Origin: Patescibacteria group bacterium
GTDB taxonomy: Bacteria; Patescibacteriota; Minisyncoccia; Minisyncoccales; DG-74-1
Length of the DNA: 29,757 bases
Assembly: GCA_030016465.1 (NCBI GenBank)
Contig: JASEJL010000001.1
Coordinates: 1-29,757, forward strand
Direction of reading: 5' to 3'
Shown piece by piece: positions 15,440-22,374 of the stretch. Position 1 is the stretch's first letter. Each line of letters starts with the position of its first letter. A model generated the notes under the pieces. That model was not told where the DNA came from, did not search any database, and was given only the letters and a program-made list of their open reading frames with translations. A program made the position numbers and the translations under genes.

Positions 15440-15871
15440 ATGAGTGGAGCTCAAAGAGTTTGTAAACTGATTATGGCCACTGAAGAAGGAAAGAAAAAGT
15501 GTGAAGAATGTTATAAGATGGCGCTTTCATTGGTAAGGACCCAAAAAGAATCGGCATTTATAGACTGTTATGCTGGTTACGCTTCCTTATGGGTACCAAT
15601 TAAGGTAAAAGGAGAAATTGTTGATTCCATTACTGGTTGCGGCGGAAGGTATGATCGAGGGGAAAACAAAGAGGAATTAATAGAAAAATATTCAAAATTA
15701 GCTGATCAGTTAGGGGTTGAGAATAAAGATGATTTTCTAAAAGCTAGTATTGATGAAATTAAACCAGTTACTGAAAAAGAAGTGAAAAAAAGAGCAGAAA
15801 GACTCTCAAAATTAGTTGGAATTTTAGCTGAAGAAACCGCCTTCAGCGAAGTATTCAGAATTGAAGAATAA
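15440..15871 (+). CDS. PocR-like ligand-binding sensory domain protein
   Basis: 143 residues from the ATG (a TTG at 15428 would add four). The order MSGAQRVCKLI, KKKCEECYKMAL, FIDCYAGYASLWVPIKVKGE and ITGCGGRYDRGENKEEL matches the PocR domain, where conserved cysteines and the C-x-AG motif sit in a PAS-like fold thought to bind small molecules. The first strand and helix of the domain are missing and seem to remain out of frame at 15345-15434, so this may be a truncated product. There is no output domain. It opens the sensory gene group of this window and probably supplied input to a kinase such as the one at 23645-25207; that link is inference. Confidence 0.65.
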   Translation: MSGAQRVCKLIMATEEGKKKCEECYKMALSLVRTQKESAFIDCYAGYASLWVPIKVKGEIVDSITGCGGRYDRGENKEELIEKYSKLADQLGVENKDDFLKASIDEIKPVTEKEVKKRAERLSKLVGILAEETAFSEVFRIEE

Positions 15872-15931
15872 AGATACTCCTTTGTAATAGTTAACTTGAA
15901 TTCTTCTTTTGAAAAGGAGGAAAATTTTTAA

Positions 15932-16580
15932 ATGGAAATAGAATTAAGGAAAATAAAAATATCCTTTCTTTTTGATTCGATTGCCAGAGAATACAATGGT
16001 TACATGAAAAAACCGGCCATCAAAGAACTCAAGAGAAAATCCTTCAGAAACTTTATGGGAAAATAAATGAGAAAGTGCTTGATTGATATAGCTACCGGAA
16101 CGGGACTTTTGGCTTTAAAGATAAAGACGAATTGTCTAAAAATTGAAGTCACTGGAATGATATCTCAGAGGAAATGATTAAGGAGGCAAAAAGAAAAAGC
16201 CAAAGAGCAAGGTTAAAAATTAATTTTTTGGTAGCCGATGTCGAAAAATTAAATTTTCCAGATAAATCATTTGATAGGATAATTTGTTTCTTGTATAGCA
16301 ATTTCAATAATTCCTATATAAAAGCAGCTCTAATTTTACCATGTCAAAAAAGATAAAAAGATCACAAACTACTAAGCATTATTTAACCTTGGCAACACAG
16401 AGAGCAAAATAGTGCTTAGAACCAGCTAACTGAATGAGTGAGTTGTCAAAAGAAAATACTTCCCAAAATTAGCGCAAAATATTTCAAAATTTTCTAAAGG
16501 AAAAAATTTGCTTAGATGCGAGTTTATATTTTCTGCCCTGCAATTATGTTAGCTATAAATTAATTGTTGCTAGAGAATTA
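15932..16580 (+). pseudogene. Class I SAM-dependent methyltransferase, disrupted
   Basis: A strong ribosome site (AAAAGGAGG at 15912-15920) precedes ATG 15932. The frame reads LFDSIAREYNGYMKKPA, then an in-frame TAA, then LIDIATGTGLLALK (the SAM-binding GxGxG-like motif I), a frameshift near 16160, and DISEEMIKEAKRK, FLVADVEKLNFPDKSFDRIICF (motifs II-III). At 16288 it stops at the border of a dispersed repeat. A C-terminal piece, DASLYFLPCNYVSYKLIVAREL, is still readable at about 16510-16577. So a UbiE-like methyltransferase suffered a stop, a frameshift and an insertion that replaced its middle. Confidence 0.7.
16288..16515 (+). repeat. Dispersed repeat copy A (about 225 bp), inserted in the methyltransferase gene
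   Basis: Begins TTCTTGTATAGCAATTTC and ends near CTTAGATGCG. It aligns end to end with the reverse complement of 26085-26303; the first 70 bp are nearly identical and the remainder diverges with small indels. I see no terminal inverted repeats or convincing protein in it. Confidence 0.85.
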
Positions 16581-16625
16581 AAAATGATACAATTAAAAAA
16601 AAAGATTGAGAGTATAAAAATAAAC

Positions 16626-17228
16626 ATGACCAAAAACCAAATTACTAAAGAAGAAATTGAAAAATTGATGAAAATTCCTGGTGAAATAAGAGGAGACGCA
16701 TTGATGGTTCTTCTTAATACCATAAAAGAAAAAGAAGGAGAAAAAGAAGCAGAGCTATTTAAAAAGAAAATGGGAGAATTAGGATTTTCTTTTGATAAGA
16801 TAGATTATCTAAAATGGTGTCCAGTAGGTTTTTTGGCAATATCTTTATTAATAATGAAGGAAATTTTTAATTGGGATGAAAAAGATTTTTTTGAGCTTGG
16901 GAATTTATCTTTTAAAATGGGCTTTATTCCCAGGATATTATCTAAATATTTTGCCTCTGTTTCAAGAATCCTTAAAGAAGCTCCAAAAATTTGGGCAAAA
17001 TTTCATACCTCTGGCAAATTAGAACTCTACCAACTCAATGAAAAAAAGAAATTTACTATTCTTCGTTTAAAGGAGTATAAAATTCATCCTCTGGTCTGTA
17101 ATGTTAATAGAGGTGCCTTTCTCCGGATTGCCCAGTATGTAATCAAAAGTAAAAAAATAACTATTGAGGAAACAAAATGTATGTTTAAAGGCGATCCCTA
17201 TCATGAATTTTTAATAAGATGGGAATAA
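16626..17228 (+). CDS. Conserved protein of unknown function, V4R-like sensor suspected
   Basis: 200 residues starting MTKNQITKEEIEKLMKIPGE. I chose this ATG because TATAAA at 16613-16618 ends 7 nt before it and because an in-frame ATG at 16584 seems to continue the tail of the broken methyltransferase. Landmarks are WCPVGFLAISLL, IFNWDEKDFFELG, FKEAPKIW-like KEAPKIWAKF, HTSGKLELYQLNE and the end ETKCMFKGDPYHEFLIRW. The last motif (Cys followed by Gly-Asp and a strand) recalls the V4R/hydrocarbon-binding fold, but I do not claim this firmly. It has no signal peptide or membrane helix. It is followed after 6 bp by the PAS protein, so the two form an operon and this is probably another input module. 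Confidence 0.75.
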   Translation: MTKNQITKEEIEKLMKIPGEIRGDALMVLLNTIKEKEGEKEAELFKKKMGELGFSFDKIDYLKWCPVGFLAISLLIMKEIFNWDEKDFFELGNLSFKMGFIPRILSKYFASVSRILKEAPKIWAKFHTSGKLELYQLNEKKKFTILRLKEYKIHPLVCNVNRGAFLRIAQYVIKSKKITIEETKCMFKGDPYHEFLIRWE

Positions 17229-17234
17229 TTAGAC

Positions 17235-17948
17235 ATGAAGACAGAATTAATTTTTCTTTCAAAGGAACTTGAGAAAACTAAAGAAGACTTAATTGATTTA
17301 CAAAGATACCTCGAAGAACTTTCCAATTTTTTGCCTTTAGCTGTCTGCACAACAAATCCCTTAGAAATCATTATTGATATCAATAAAGCTTTTGAGGTTC
17401 TCACTCATTACACTACTATAGAAATAGTAGGAGAACCAATAGAAATTCTTTTTTTAGAAAAAAAGAAATTTAAAGAATTTTTAACAAAGATAATTAAAGA
17501 AAAGACAATTTATAATACAGAACTGACTTTAATCTCTAAAGAAAAAAAAGAAATTTCAGTTAGTGTTTCTGGAGCTTTGAGAAAAGATGAAAAAGGAGAT
17601 TTTATTGGCTGTTTTTTTGCAATTACAAACATTACCGAACTCAAAGAACTTCAAGAAAATTTAGAAAAAAAAGTTAAAGAAAGAACTAAAGAGTTAGAAG
17701 AATCAAAAGCTGCTTTAGAAGAAGCCAAGGCAGTTTTAGAAATAAAAGTTCAGGCCAGAACTAAAGAATTAAGAGAGTTAGCTGAAGGACTAGAAGTAGA
17801 GGTAGAAAGAAGAACTAAAGAGGTTCGAGAAAGAATGGAAGAGTTAGAAAAATTCCACAGGTTGGCTGTTGGTCGAGAATTAAAAATGATTGAGTTAAAA
17901 AAAGAAATTGAGAGATTAAAAAGAGAACTGAAAGAATCCAAAAAATGA
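17235..17948 (+). CDS. PAS-domain protein with long coiled-coil tail, no kinase domain
   Basis: 237 residues. A short coil (1-30) precedes a PAS domain (about 30-140: SNFLPLAVCTTNPLEIIIDIN ... GCFFAITNITELKE). The remainder is a charged coiled coil with the phrase RTKELEES and ending FHRLAVGRELKM (207-218) plus ELKKEIERLK. The last ~80 residues are nearly the same as those of the HAMP protein at 21351-22307. No histidine kinase, GGDEF or other output is present, so it must signal through partner binding; the kinase at 23645 contains a related RTKELEES coil. Its TGA stop overlaps the ATG of the broken flavodoxin gene. Cytoplasmic. Confidence 0.85.
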   Translation: MKTELIFLSKELEKTKEDLIDLQRYLEELSNFLPLAVCTTNPLEIIIDINKAFEVLTHYTTIEIVGEPIEILFLEKKKFKEFLTKIIKEKTIYNTELTLISKEKKEISVSVSGALRKDEKGDFIGCFFAITNITELKELQENLEKKVKERTKELEESKAALEEAKAVLEIKVQARTKELRELAEGLEVEVERRTKEVRERMEELEKFHRLAVGRELKMIELKKEIERLKRELKESKK

Positions 17949-18245
17949 AAATTTTAATTGCTTATTATTCAAGAACTGGCGAAACAGAAAAAGTAGCCGA
18001 AGTTCTTAAAAAAGTTTGAGCTCGAGGGCACACTGTTGATGTAGAAAAAGTTAGACCACTAAAGGAACTCAGCTTTAGAGGCTGGTTTTTAATTCGGATG
18101 ATTAAAAGAGAATGCGAAATTGAAGAACTTAAAATTAAGGATGTCTCAAAATACAATGTAATTTGCATTGATAATCCTAATTGGATCGGATTTTCTTTAC
18201 CCATGGCAAGGTATCTCCGAGAAGCTGAAGGGTTAAAATATAAAA
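17945..18245 (+). pseudogene. Flavodoxin-like protein, internal stop and lost 3' end
   Basis: ATG at 17945 overlaps the preceding stop. The frame reads MKILIAYYSRTGETEKVAEVL (the FMN phosphate-binding loop SRTGET of flavodoxins), then an in-frame TGA at about residue 24, then ARGHTVDVEKVRPL and NVICIDNPNWIGFSLPMARYL, which fits flavodoxin/NAD(P)H-quinone reductase-like folds. At 18246 it runs straight into exonuclease-derived sequence and the C-terminus is gone. Because TGA ends other genes normally here, I read it as a stop, not a recoded Gly or Trp. Confidence 0.7.
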
Positions 18246-19093
18246 ATTTTTATTGGTCTTTTTTAAAGTCATAAAAGAATTTCAGCCAGATTTTATTGCC
18301 GCCATTTTTGACTACCCGACTCTCCTACCTTTCGACATAAAAAATATAAAGAGTATAAAATTAGTCGTCCCCCGGCCCCAGAAGAGCTCCCCTAACAGAT
18401 TCCTAAAGTAAAAGAGATTTTAAAAGCTTTTTCCGTGCCAATTTTTGAAAAAGAAGGTTTTGAAGCCGACGACATTATTGGAACCATTTCTCATTTAGCC
18501 CCCAAAAAAACAAGTTTTACCTGAGATTGAAACTATTGTTTTAACCGGGGGTCTCGATACTCTCCAGCTAATCGATCCCCACACCATTTATACTTTAAGA
18601 AGAGGAGTTAAAGAGGCTTTTTAAGAGGCTGTTTTATATGATGTAGGGGCAGTTAAACAAAGATTCGACGGACTCACTCCAAAACAACTTCCTGATTTAA
18701 AGGCCCTCAAAGGAGATCCTTCTGATAACATCCCGGGAGTTTCTGGAAGAGGGGAGAAAATTGCTATTGAATTATAAAAGAATTTGAAGACCTAGAAAAA
18801 CTTTACCAAAATTTAGAACAAAAAATTGACAAAGCTAAAAAATTAAAACCAAAATTAAAAGAAAACTTGCTTCGATTTAAAGATCAAGCTTTTTTAGTAA
18901 GATGTTAGCTGAAATTTCCCAGGCAGCGCCAATAGATTTCGCTTTAAAAAAATGCCACTGGAAAAAGTACAATAGAGGAAGAGTAGTCGAACTTCTTAAA
19001 AAGCTTGAATTTCACAGCTTAATTAAAAGATTACCCGAAGCAAAAGGACAAACTGATAAAGGTTCAATAATTGAAGAAGATTTGAAGTTGTAG
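18246..19093 (+). pseudogene. Second copy of the 5'-3' exonuclease, N-terminally truncated and frameshifted
   Basis: 18246-18304 is identical over 59 bp to 14442-14500 of the intact exonuclease gene; beyond that the two are clearly related but diverged. Recognisable parts in shifting frames are FEKEGFEADDIIGTIS, a TGGLDTLQL-like segment where the catalytic GDLD has become GGLD, GDPSDNIPGVSGRGEK and the C-terminal FALKKCHWKKYNRGR ... FHSLIKRLPEAK. Several frameshifts and an in-frame TAA in place of Tyr are evident. The truncated start joins the broken flavodoxin. An old paralogue partly overwritten by the intact gene is the likely history. Confidence 0.85.
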
Positions 19094-19111
19094 TAAAATA
19101 AAAACCAAGGC

Positions 19112-19119
19112 AAAGGTCG
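19112..19119 (+). promoter_or_regulatory. AAAGGTCG element upstream of the DJ-1/PfpI gene
   Basis: AAAGGTCG 46 nt upstream of ATG 19158. No clear palindrome directly before it, unlike the other copies. GGCAAAGGTC at 19109-19118 is inversely repeated after the gene at 19774-19783. Confidence 0.35.
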
Positions 19120-19157
19120 GATTATAAAAATCTTAAAAAATAAAAAAAGAGGTACAA

Positions 19158-19745
19158 ATGCCAAAGAAAAAAATTCTGATGTTAGTGGGGGACTATGTGG
19201 AAGACTATGAAGCGATGGTCCCTTTCCAAATGTTGACCATGGTTGGGCATAAGGTTGATACAGTTTGTCCAGATAAGAAAGCTGGCGAAACAGTGAAGAC
19301 AGCTGTTCACGACTTCACTGGCGAACAGACCTATAGTGAAAAGCCAGGCCACAACTTCGCTCTCACCGCAACATTTGAGGAGATCGATCCGAAAGATTAC
19401 GATGGCTTGGTCATTCCAGGAGGGCGGGCACCAGAATATATTCGACTGAATGAAAAGGTGCTTTCTATTGTCCGCCACTTTATGGAGAACAACAAGCCCG
19501 TTGCTTCGATTTGCCATGGCCAGCAGGTATTGGCAGCCGCCGGCGTTCTCAAGGGGAAGTCTTGTACAGCCTATCCAGCAATTAAACCTGAGGTGGTTGG
19601 GGCTGGTGCTAACTGGCTTGAGCCAAACGAGACTTTCTCCAATGCTTACGTAGACGGAAATCTGGTAACAGCAGTAGCTTGGCCTGGTCATCCGGAATGG
19701 ATAAGAAAGTTCCTCGAAGTGCTTGGCACAAAAATTGAACCCTAA
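19158..19745 (+). CDS. DJ-1/PfpI-family protein (class I glutamine amidotransferase-like fold)
   Basis: 195 residues. It starts MPKKKILMLVGDYVEDYE with the conserved Glu15, then DYDGLVIPGGRAPEYIR, and the nucleophile elbow SICHGQQVLAAAG with Cys119-His120, the hallmark of the DJ-1/PfpI/YhbO superfamily. Members act as glyoxalases or deglycases, or as stress chaperones; the exact activity cannot be read from sequence. A real Shine-Dalgarno (AGAGGT) lies before the ATG, unlike most genes here. Codon choice is visibly richer in G and C than its neighbours, and a 10-bp inverted repeat flanks it, both consistent with recent acquisition. Cytoplasmic; no signal peptide. Confidence 0.9.
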   Translation: MPKKKILMLVGDYVEDYEAMVPFQMLTMVGHKVDTVCPDKKAGETVKTAVHDFTGEQTYSEKPGHNFALTATFEEIDPKDYDGLVIPGGRAPEYIRLNEKVLSIVRHFMENNKPVASICHGQQVLAAAGVLKGKSCTAYPAIKPEVVGAGANWLEPNETFSNAYVDGNLVTAVAWPGHPEWIRKFLEVLGTKIEP

Positions 19746-19789
19746 GAACTGAAATCAAAACCTAGTTTAAACTGACCTTTGCCAAAAGG

Positions 19790-19884
19790 GAAGGAAGGCG
19801 ATAGTTTCGATCGCGATTTTCTTGAGGGAAGATTCTACTCGCTTTCCTTCTCTCCTAACTTTATTATCAATTGCGGAAACTATC
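19790..19884 (+). promoter_or_regulatory. Possible H-type pseudoknot between the DJ-1 gene and the first FIST gene
   Basis: GAAGGAAGGCGA (19790-19801) pairs with TCGCTTTCCTTC (19839-19850), 12 bp with one G-U. Inside that loop GATAGTTTC (19800-19808) is the exact complement of GAAACTATC at 19876-19884, outside the loop. The crossing order is that of a pseudoknot, or of two competing helices. It may be a terminator of the DJ-1 gene or a leader element of the FIST gene. Confidence 0.4.
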
Positions 19885-19905
19885 TCGAAATAAATAAAAA
19901 ACTTC

Positions 19906-19934
19906 ATTAGAAATTTCTAATCAGATAAAGGTCG
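19906..19934 (+). promoter_or_regulatory. Palindrome plus AAAGGTCG element before the membrane FIST gene
   Basis: Perfect 16-bp palindrome ATTAGAAATTTCTAAT (19906-19921), five nt, then AAAGGTCG (19927-19934), 37 nt upstream of ATG 19964. TAAGAT at 19953-19958 could act as a -10 box. Confidence 0.45.
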
Positions 19935-19963
19935 AAAAAAAATAAATTAAAATAAGATAAATT

Positions 19964-21319
19964 ATGGATAAAAGAATTATTATTGTGGTGATAGTGGCTA
20001 TTTTGGTTGGAATTGGAATTTGGTGGGTAGCCCAGATGCCCAAAGAAGAAAAGCCAATCGAAGTTTTACCGGAGGTAAAACCCAAAATAGTGGTAGGAGA
20101 TGTGGGTTACGGTTGGAGTGTAAAAGATGACCCCAAAGAAGCAGTAAAAGAAGCAGTTTCTTTGATGAAGCAGAGACTGGGAGAAAAATCTCCAAAGTAT
20201 GTTCTTTGTTTTATTGGTATTGGCAAAGGGAATGTTGGTTATGATGCCGAGGAAGTGATAGCTGAGCTTAGAAATCAACTCGGCCCTGAAGTTCGGATTC
20301 ATGGTGGAAGTTCAAGCCTTGGAGTTTTAACCAAAGAAGGCTTTCATATTGGTGAGGTTGGCTCATTAGCCCTAATAGGCGTGGTTTCAGAAAGAATGGA
20401 CTTTGGGGTAGGTGGGATAAGTTTAGACGAGCTTTCTCCTAAAGAGGCTGGGAAAAAAGCTATAGAGCTGGCTATGGAAAATGCCCCGAAAGAAGGACTT
20501 CCTCAAATTGTCTATATGACCGCCTCTCCCGGAGTAGAAGAGGAGATACTCCCTGGTATTGAAGAAATTTTAGGAATCGACATTCCGATAATTGGAGGAA
20601 GTGGGGGAGATAATGATCTAACCGGAAAATGGTGGGGAGTAGCCAATGATCAACTCTATAAAAATGGTGTTGTTCTAACTGCTGTTTATACCGATTTGAA
20701 GATCGGCTACGCTTACGAACATAGTTATAATGTTAGCGAAAAGAAAGGCGTTGTTACTAAAGCTAAAGGAAGAAGACTTTATGAGATTGACGGAAGACCG
20801 GCAGCCGAGGTGTATAATGAATGGACCGGAGGTCTGGTGGAAGAAATCCTTAAAGAAGGAGGAATAATTCTTCATGAAGTTGCTGCTTTTTATCCTCTAG
20901 CCAGAGGGGTGAAAGGGAAAGGAGAGGAAGTTTTTTATATTTCTGTTATGCCATACATAGTAAATGAGGATAAATCATTAGGCCTTTTTGCCAATATGGA
21001 AGATGGAGATGAGGTTTTGCTGCTACACGGGACTTGGGAATTACTTTTGAATCGTGCTTATTCCACTCCTCGTGAAGCCATGGCAACCAAAGCAATTTCT
21101 CCAGAAAAGGGATTGTTTGGAATTTATACTTTCTGCACCGGGACGATGTTCGCAGTACCTGAGACAGAAAGAGCAAAATTCCCAGTTTTTGTTAATAATG
21201 CCTTGGGTGGCATTCCTTTCGTGGGCACTTTTACTTTGGGTGAGCAAATTTTCTTGCCAGGCGCAGGAAATAGACATTGCAATCTTGTTAATTCAATGAT
21301 TGTTTTCAGTGAAGAATAA
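19964..21319 (+). CDS. Membrane-anchored FIST (N and C) sensory domain protein
   Basis: 451 residues. Residues 3-25 form a hydrophobic anchor (IIIVVIVAILVGIGIWW) after a short Lys-Arg start; the rest should be outside. A FIST N domain follows (VGDVGYGWSVKDDPKEAVKEA, YVLCFIGIGKG, IHGGSSSLGVLTKEGF, IIGGSGGDNDLTG) and then a FIST C domain (VTKAKGRRLYEIDGRPAAEVYNE ... FVGTFTLGEQIFLPG). FIST domains are linked to amino-acid or small-ligand sensing, usually in the cytoplasm beside kinases. An extracytoplasmic copy suggests sensing of external solutes. It is 31 bp upstream of the Cache-like/HAMP protein and probably passes a signal to it; that coupling is inferred. Confidence 0.88.
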   Translation: MDKRIIIVVIVAILVGIGIWWVAQMPKEEKPIEVLPEVKPKIVVGDVGYGWSVKDDPKEAVKEAVSLMKQRLGEKSPKYVLCFIGIGKGNVGYDAEEVIAELRNQLGPEVRIHGGSSSLGVLTKEGFHIGEVGSLALIGVVSERMDFGVGGISLDELSPKEAGKKAIELAMENAPKEGLPQIVYMTASPGVEEEILPGIEEILGIDIPIIGGSGGDNDLTGKWWGVANDQLYKNGVVLTAVYTDLKIGYAYEHSYNVSEKKGVVTKAKGRRLYEIDGRPAAEVYNEWTGGLVEEILKEGGIILHEVAAFYPLARGVKGKGEEVFYISVMPYIVNEDKSLGLFANMEDGDEVLLLHGTWELLLNRAYSTPREAMATKAISPEKGLFGIYTFCTGTMFAVPETERAKFPVFVNNALGGIPFVGTFTLGEQIFLPGAGNRHCNLVNSMIVFSEE

Positions 21320-21350
21320 GTCCAATTCAAACGATTGGATTTAGAATTTT

Positions 21351-22307
21351 ATGCTAAAAAGAGGGATGTTTAGCAAAATTTTTGGCTTGATAGTAGTAAT
21401 GTCTCTTGTGATTGGGATATTAATTTTAGTTGTAACTATAAGAGAACGAACTAAAGCCGTTGAGGAAGCTTTAGTGCAAAAAAATAAACTATTGGTTAAA
21501 GTAGCTTCCAAAAATATTGAATCGGGGTATTATGCCCAGGTTCTACCGTTAGAGACATTAAGACTTATCAGTGCTTCCGAAGACACTCTCTTTTTGTGGG
21601 TAGTAAAACCAAGCGGAGAAATTTATTTAGCCGATAATCCCCAGATGCTTGGCAAAATAATCGATGATCCTTCTTTAGGGACAGAAAGAGTGGTAGTAAG
21701 AGATAGTGTTTATCCAAAAGATGGTAAAAAAATAAAATTAATTGTTCAACCTATTGGAATTAAAGAAGAAGGGAAACCCTGGAGTCTTTTTCTGGGAGTT
21801 TCTCTGGAGCCAGTTGTTGCTGCTCGAAGAACAATAATTGCTCATAGCCTCGATTTTTTGGTTCTGACTATTATTTTTATTGCCCTCATTTCCTTCTATT
21901 TTGCCAAAGAAGTGACTAACCCCTTAAAGCATCTTAGAGAGGGAGCAGAAACTATTGGCAAAGGAAATCTTGATTATCGAATTAAGATAAAGACCGGGGA
22001 TGAAATTGAGGAATTAGCGAATGCTTTTAACAAAATGGCCGAAGATTTAAAAAGATCTTACACTGCTCTAGAAGAATCTAAAAAAGTCCTTGAAATAAAA
22101 GTTGCAGCCAGAACTAAAGAATTAAAAGAGCTTGCTGAAGGATTGGAAGAAGAGGTTGAAAGAAGGACTAAAGAGGTTCGAGAAAGAATGGAAGAATTAG
22201 AAAAATTCCATCGATTAGCAGTCGGCCGAGAATTGAAAATGGTTGAGCTAAAGAAAGAAATTAAGAAATTAAAAAAAGAATTAGAAAAATATAAGCCAAG
22301 CACATAA
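21351..22307 (+). CDS. Transmembrane HAMP receptor with coiled-coil tail, no output domain
   Basis: 318 residues. TM1 is at 7-29, followed by an external domain of about 135 residues (VASKNIESGYYAQVLPLETL ... LFLWVVKPSGEIYLADNP ... SLFLGVSLEP, resembling a single Cache/PAS-like sensor). TM2 is at about 167-185, and a HAMP domain at 186-235 (NPLKHLREGAETIGKGNLDYRI ... DEIEELANAFNKMA). A coiled coil follows, ending FHRLAVGRELKM (286-297) and ELKKEI, nearly identical to the tail of the PAS protein at 17235. There is no kinase or methyl-accepting signalling tip. A TCCAAT...ATTGGA hairpin (21321-21339) lies just upstream. Likely function: transmit an external signal through its coil to the neighbouring kinase. 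Confidence 0.88.
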   Translation: MLKRGMFSKIFGLIVVMSLVIGILILVVTIRERTKAVEEALVQKNKLLVKVASKNIESGYYAQVLPLETLRLISASEDTLFLWVVKPSGEIYLADNPQMLGKIIDDPSLGTERVVVRDSVYPKDGKKIKLIVQPIGIKEEGKPWSLFLGVSLEPVVAARRTIIAHSLDFLVLTIIFIALISFYFAKEVTNPLKHLREGAETIGKGNLDYRIKIKTGDEIEELANAFNKMAEDLKRSYTALEESKKVLEIKVAARTKELKELAEGLEEEVERRTKEVRERMEELEKFHRLAVGRELKMVELKKEIKKLKKELEKYKPST

Positions 22308-22333
22308 AGAAATTATGTGCTTAGTAAAGGTCG
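22298..22333 (+). promoter_or_regulatory. Hairpin plus AAAGGTCG element before the cytoplasmic FIST gene
   Basis: AAGCACATAA (22298-22307) and TTATGTGCTT (22313-22322) form a perfect 10-bp stem with a 5-nt loop that overlaps the stop codon of the HAMP gene. Three nt later is AAAGGTCG (22326-22333), 49 nt upstream of ATG 22375. There is no U-run, so it is a poor terminator. Confidence 0.45.
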
Positions 22334-22374
22334 ACATGATAAAATAATAAAATTAATCAAAAATAAATTAAACT

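Noticed and set aside
17945..18245. UGA as a recoded sense codon (Gly) in the flavodoxin frame
   Set aside because: yebC and the PAS protein end in TGA at sensible positions, and the flavodoxin also lacks its C-terminus, so decay is simpler.
19182..19691. 169-codon minus-strand frame
   Set aside because: Antisense to the DJ-1/PfpI gene; a side effect of its GC-richer codons.
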